The notes under the pieces are model-generated. The model was not told the DNA's origin and ran no database searches. It was given only the letters and a program-made list of their open reading frames with translations. From contig CAXBBM010000002.1 in assembly GCA_963973915.1 (NCBI GenBank), positions 62,001 through 126,000 on the forward strand: 64,000 nucleotides of DNA, written 5' to 3'. The translations under genes and the position numbers were made by a program. Shown here piece by piece: positions 61,101 through 64,000 of this stretch. The stretch is from Polycyclovorans sp002706265 (GTDB taxonomy: Bacteria; Pseudomonadota; Gammaproteobacteria; Nevskiales; Nevskiaceae). The stretch's first letter is position 1. Each line of letters opens with the position of its first letter.

Positions 61101-61883
61101 GCCGAAGGCGCAGCTCGACGCCGGCGCGCCCGCGGCATTGGCCCGGTCGGCATGGGTGATGATGATGGCCACGCGCGAGTCGATGAGCTGGTTGAGAATC
61201 GCCTCCAGCAGGCTGATCAGATTGAGTTGCCCGGCGCCCAGCACCCCGCTGACGGTGGTGTTGAGCAGGCCGGTGACCACGGACGGCAATTGCCCGACCA
61301 CTGTGCCGAGCAGTGGGTCGAGCAGCCCCTCGATCAAGGCTCCGACGAAGCCGCCCAGCAGCGGATTGATGATGTTGCCCAGCAGCGGGATGCCCAGCAG
61401 GGTGTTCAAGGTGCCGCAGGTGAGCTGGCTGATGCCGCCCAGCAGCGGTTGCAGCAGTGGACCGAGCAGGGGCAGGTTCACCAGCGGCGAGTCGATGCCC
61501 AGTACGCCGTACAGATTGCACAGGGCCTGCGCCCGGGTGGCGCCGGTGGTGCCGCTGCCCAGCAACAGGTTGCGGAGCAGATCTTCCGGGTTGCCTTGCG
61601 TGTTGGTGCCCAGCACGTCACCCAGCAGCGAGCTGTTGCTGAGGTTGAGGCACAACTGCGGCGCCTCCGGGTTGCTGGCGTTGGTCGGGTTGGTGAGGGT
61701 GTTGTTGCAGATGCCCAGCAGGTTCAGGTCCAGCGCGAGAATGGTGGTGGGCGGCTGCAGCGGGTTCTCGGCCGGGTTGATGTAAATGTCGATGTCGTCG
61801 GCCCCTGCCGGCGCTGCGCAGACCAGCGCCGCCACGGTGGCGAGTGTGCCTGTCAGGCGGCGCAAGGCGTGGGTGGCGTTCAT
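58200..61883 (-). CDS. pilY1: Type IV pilus tip/assembly protein PilY1
   Basis: Large exported pilus-associated protein that primes pilus extension and acts in surface sensing and adhesion. The 1,227-residue product has a signal peptide (to about 28), then an atypical N-terminus, and a C-terminal PilC-type beta-propeller (about 600-1200). In the propeller, DTTGDGFADRFYVGDTGG around nucleotides 59000-59035 is the calcium-binding loop. The von Willebrand A region begins ILALDLNLLG instead of the usual LDxSGSM, and a Leu/Gly/Pro-rich segment (about 133-235) separates it from the next strand, SRVAIIITHAD. It overlaps pilX by one base (TGATG). Confidence 0.92.
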   Translation of the reverse strand: MNATHALRRLTGTLATVAALVCAAPAGADDIDIYINPAENPLQPPTTILALDLNLLGICNNTLTNPTNASNPEAPQLCLNLSNSSLLGDVLGTNTQGNPEDLLRNLLLGSGTTGATRAQALCNLYGVLGIDSPLVNLPLLGPLLQPLLGGISQLTCGTLNTLLGIPLLGNIINPLLGGFVGALIEGLLDPLLGTVVGQLPSVVTGLLNTTVSGVLGAGQLNLISLLEAILNQLIDSRVAIIITHADRANAAGAPASSCAFGDQASITTTRRETVGCSNGAYFLLGTTPLIDQNSVVMVLNRVTNLLTDLLRPSNIVNAVTGLTGTLLSSRVELLPPYQAKEVYAEVLHYLAGDEVFNAPLNRWDGLTALLARDPSIEHNGRYKKPPLECRRANLVHLQLTNPLLQNESDATLRRYLPGVEASGPVSLAAVVREAQQTGFADVNGNRIALQSFFIVQDNLGSVQGLLQAGSNVTTYLDRLGLLGLGDSIGQLLKPTLVVDASLLTPTLTFDLTAPNRILSPSFFGQFRPTANQSPRWPGNLKRLEFDGATYTDSLGQPALAADGRIANSALTVWTQPGNLPPLTSADGRNTTLGGAGSRIPASGRGNGSVAARQLFYDRLANGVLSLQPLNADEASRQTELRPVLGAANDAESRALLLYARGWEVGTTAAPAPNLASLQPRSWRHGAVLHARPVAINYGPRGGFTAANPDVRILYGAADGFLRMVRNDTGVESWAFMPQAVMGQQKTLRDNQPGARFPYGVDGEATIAMRDRGPNGGPADGVINGAGDDAVWAFFGLRRSGAALYALNLTNPDLPTPMWRITPAGLSSNAAVPAARADWYTELALTFSTPKAVQMRINGQTRVVLVVGGGYNGGRNDANQPLGKDARSASSNQIGTDDGVGNAVFIIDAETGELIWKATRGALNAEAPFDATQRRFRHPLLRDSIAAPVEALDTTGDGFADRFYVGDTGGRVWRGDIAGDNPANWTMGPLFNAGRHDAGATVATDRRFFHAVDVVPVRSPGANFEAVVIGSGNRADPVERVQSNHLYVFRDRALRSGRAADALIVENDALPGHADFANLTALCQNAGDDGCTDNQNLTTGFQIQLTRAGEKALSQPLTLGNVVFFSSFVPPDPGAVACEPSEGGSRVYGISLRDGRPGGASPISSAPGSEGRSVTAKTPGLPGDLSMADVGTARTGTELFDVDVPRFVPIYWRERRGEDERPIAQTPD

Positions 61884-62449
61884 CAGAATTGGGTGATCCC
61901 CTTGGCTTCGGGCACGGCGATCTGCACCCCCTGCTGGATTTCGGCAGCGCCCTGGCCCACCGCACTGCGATCGGTGCCGGCGGTGATGCGAAAGCGGGCG
62001 TAGCCCACACGCGCCGTGGTGCCCGTGGTGCCGACCGAGGTGGCCGGCACCAGCGCCTGCCCGTTGACCGACTCACGCCAGATTTCGACATAGGTGCGAT
62101 CGGCGAGCGCGTTGGAGGGGGTCGACGGTGGCGTGAGCCCCCCATCGGCACAGGCGAATGGCGCGCGCAGCGGATTCTGTGCGGCCAGACCGGCGGGGAA
62201 GCAGCCGACCTGCAGATCGGCGACCAGCGTCACCGGAAAGTGGGTCTCGATGTCGGCCAGCAAGGCGTCGATGAGTGATTGCGACACGTCGATGGCATTG
62301 AGGCGCGAGGCCTCGTTGTCGGCCATGGTCAGCGAGGTGCTGGCTTCGCGAATGGCGCCGATCCCCAGCAGGGTGAGCACGATCAGGAACAGCAGGGCCG
62401 TCGCCAGGGCCGCGCCGTGCTGGTGTGCCTTTGGGGGGCGCGGTTTCAT
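61883..62449 (-). CDS. pilX: Type IV minor pilin-like PilX
   Basis: A 188-residue PilX: N-terminal GAALATALLFLIVLTLLGIGAIRE, the PilX-type hydrophobic helix without the classical G-F-x-x-x-E motif, then a domain with a Cys pair (VGCFPAG, FACADGG) and RFRITAGT near the C-terminus. Located between pilW and pilY1, overlapping pilW by four bases and pilY1 by one. Confidence 0.9.
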   Translation of the reverse strand: MKPRPPKAHQHGAALATALLFLIVLTLLGIGAIREASTSLTMADNEASRLNAIDVSQSLIDALLADIETHFPVTLVADLQVGCFPAGLAAQNPLRAPFACADGGLTPPSTPSNALADRTYVEIWRESVNGQALVPATSVGTTGTTARVGYARFRITAGTDRSAVGQGAAEIQQGVQIAVPEAKGITQF

Positions 62450-63498
62450 GGCAGCGGGTTCTTCAGTTGCACGGTGGTGGCAAAGCGCTTGCGATAGTAC
62501 TGGCGTGGCGGCACGCCATTGGCTTCGTCATCGGCCTGGCGCGGCGTCCAGGCCCGGTCGCCCTCGCGGCCGGGGTAGGTGTAGGTCTTTGTGTCGCTGT
62601 AGCTGCGATCGGGCGTCGATGCCCGCACCCGCAACGACACCTGTGCCGTCACCGCCCGCAACAGATCGGCGTCGCTGGGCTGGCTGGTGTAGCGGTTGGG
62701 CGTGTTGAGAAAGTCGCCATCATCGTCAATGCCCCAGACGATCTGCAGGTCTTCAACCCCTTCGGCGATGCACTCGTCTTCCCAGCCGGGGGTTGCGCCG
62801 CGTCTCAGGGTTTTGCGGCACAGCGTGGGAATGCCATCGCCGGCGGTGACCGCCCAGCTGCGGATGTAATACAGCCGCGGCAAATATCGGTACATCTGCA
62901 TCGGGGCCGAGATGGGCTCGCCTTCGGTGCAGGCGTCGACCTCGCCTGTGGCCGGCACCCGCAGCAGGCTGCCGACCACGCCATTGGTCTTGAGCAGGTA
63001 GTCCTGCGGCATCAGGGTCAGCTCGGTGCAGGTGTCGGGCGTCACGCTGGCCTGGCCTGACACGCGGCGGATCATCACCGCATCGGTGTCGGGCCGCACA
63101 TCGGTCAGGCAACGGAATCGACCGGCGACGGGGCTGCCCGCGGCATCGTCGAAAAACGCCACGCGGCCTTCGGCGTCGAAGGCCCAACCGGCCTCGGCGT
63201 CGGCCGGCCCGCAGTCTGCGGTCGTGGAAAGCCCTGCCAGGGCCGAGGCACGGACGTCGACGGTCTGTGCCTGGAACATGCCGCCCCAATAGCCCGCCAT
63301 CTGCAGGTCGCGGGTGAGCGAGGCCAGGGCGTAGCGCCCCTGATCCTGCAGGCCGGCCAGTTGCTGGTTCTGGCGCCGATGGCGGTTGTTGTCGACAAAC
63401 AATTGCACCAGGGCCAGCAGCAGCACGAGGCCCAGCGTGCCGGCAATCATCAGCTCGATCAGCGTCAGGCCGCGCTGGCGTGTGCGGTCGGGCCTCAT
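62446..63498 (-). CDS. pilW: Type IV minor pilin PilW
   Basis: A 350-residue minor pilin with the prepilin motif RQRGLTLIELMIAGTLGLVLLLAL (Gly at the cleavage site, Glu5 present) and a large C-terminal beta domain. The family pattern DLQMAGYWG follows the spine helix, and VEDLQIVWGIDDDGD is the typical late PilW segment. It overlaps pilV by four bases (ATGA) and pilX by four. Part of the priming complex with PilV, PilX, PilE and PilY1. Confidence 0.92.
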   Translation of the reverse strand: MRPDRTRQRGLTLIELMIAGTLGLVLLLALVQLFVDNNRHRRQNQQLAGLQDQGRYALASLTRDLQMAGYWGGMFQAQTVDVRASALAGLSTTADCGPADAEAGWAFDAEGRVAFFDDAAGSPVAGRFRCLTDVRPDTDAVMIRRVSGQASVTPDTCTELTLMPQDYLLKTNGVVGSLLRVPATGEVDACTEGEPISAPMQMYRYLPRLYYIRSWAVTAGDGIPTLCRKTLRRGATPGWEDECIAEGVEDLQIVWGIDDDGDFLNTPNRYTSQPSDADLLRAVTAQVSLRVRASTPDRSYSDTKTYTYPGREGDRAWTPRQADDEANGVPPRQYYRKRFATTVQLKNPLP

Positions 63499-64000
63499 GA
63501 CACGGCGCTCGCGACGAACACGTCCGAGACCATTACCCGGCGATGGTCATCGAGGCCTTCATCGTCGAGGTAGGCGTCGCTGCCGCAATCGACGTTGGCC
63601 GGATCGGTGGGGTCGTCCGGGTCCTCCGGCGGCGCCAGCGGCGTGATGCCGCGCCACGCGATCGCGATGAGGTAATGGCCGGTCGTGCCGCCCGCCAGGA
63701 TGCAGGCGGTGGGCTCGGCCATGCCGCCGGTGGCCACGCCTTCATCGTCCACCTCGCCCCCCACGGCCAGCTGCTGCGCCCATTGGTAAAGGTCCCAGGC
63801 GGCCAGTTCAGCCGGTGTGCACGGCGCCTGCGTGCAGTTGCGGCCAGGCGGCGGCAGCCCGATGGCGTTGGCCACCACATAGCGGTCGACCACGCTGGCA
63901 TTGGCGCGCATGCGGGTCAGGATGTCTTGCGTGGCCTGGGCGGCAAGGGTGCGCTGGGCGGCGTCGAAACTGGCTTTCTTGGCGATGATCTGCAGGCCCG
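63495..64000 (-). CDS. pilV: Type IV minor pilin PilV, C-terminal part (cut by window edge)
   Basis: The frame is open to the window edge and lacks its N-terminus and prepilin motif. What remains reads LQIIAKKASFDAAQRTLAA then QDILTRMRANAS, the PilV pattern just after the hydrophobic helix, followed by a beta domain with several Cys (RNCTQAPCTPAE). The stop overlaps pilW by ATGA. Position first in pilVWXY1E and this pattern support the name. Confidence 0.85.
   Translation of the reverse strand, partial: GLQIIAKKASFDAAQRTLAAQATQDILTRMRANASVVDRYVVANAIGLPPPGRNCTQAPCTPAELAAWDLYQWAQQLAVGGEVDDEGVATGGMAEPTACILAGGTTGHYLIAIAWRGITPLAPPEDPDDPTDPANVDCGSDAYLDDEGLDDHRRVMVSDVFVASAVS

Overview
The window is GC-rich (by eye about two-thirds G+C), gene-dense chromosomal DNA, most likely from a gammaproteobacterium. 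The evidence is gene order: recN-nadK next to hrcA-grpE-dnaK-dnaJ, gloB/methyltransferase/rnhA/dnaQ, glnE, fadBA, aceEF and a pilVWXY1E minor-pilin cluster. A Nevskiales/Solimonadaceae- or Xanthomonadales-like lineage fits, but this is inference. I see no rRNA, tRNA, CRISPR array, insertion sequence or prophage.

Layout. 1-1443 (minus): 5' end of recN, then nadK. 1596-6597 (plus): the heat-shock set hrcA, grpE, dnaK, dnaJ, with sigma-32-like promoters before grpE and dnaK. 6693-19956 (plus): a complete cellulose operon bcsD-bcsP-bcsQ-bcsAB-bcsZ-bcsC-TPR lipoprotein, with a good sigma-70-type promoter in front and a terminator behind. Its synthase and BcsB are one open reading frame, and bcsC carries an A10 tract and a very long proline-rich linker. 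19980-28462: ppnP, an amidase, glnE, ilvE, a D-aminoacylase-like amidohydrolase and a LOG-family protein. 28484-33335: small acidic protein, gloB, methyltransferase-rnhA-dnaQ, an ArsR-methyltransferase fusion and a histone-H1-like protein.

33336-33911 is the only long gene-free stretch, AT-richer than its surroundings and holding an operator-like palindrome. It precedes an envelope operon (33912-41540): RND/MMPL exporter, DUF1329, DUF1302 outer-membrane protein and a YCF48-like beta-propeller. Then come fadB-fadA, a DUF4382 lipoprotein, a crotonase, an orphan acetolactate synthase large subunit and a second DUF1329 protein. The neighbourhood suggests movement of a lipid or other hydrophobic acyl compound across the envelope, coupled to beta-oxidation; the substrate is unknown.

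50860-56742 holds arfB, a LysR regulator divergent from aceE, and aceF with two nearly DNA-identical lipoyl repeats. 56835-64000 (minus) holds an unrecognised exported protein and the type IV pilus minor-pilin operon pilV(partial)-pilW-pilX-pilY1-pilE. Its PilY1 has an unusual Leu/Gly/Pro-rich insertion where the von Willebrand A metal site normally lies.

The strongest second-look items are the bcsAB fusion, the slippage-prone A10 tract in bcsC, the RND/DUF1329/DUF1302/YCF48 module beside fadBA, and the altered PilY1 N-terminus.
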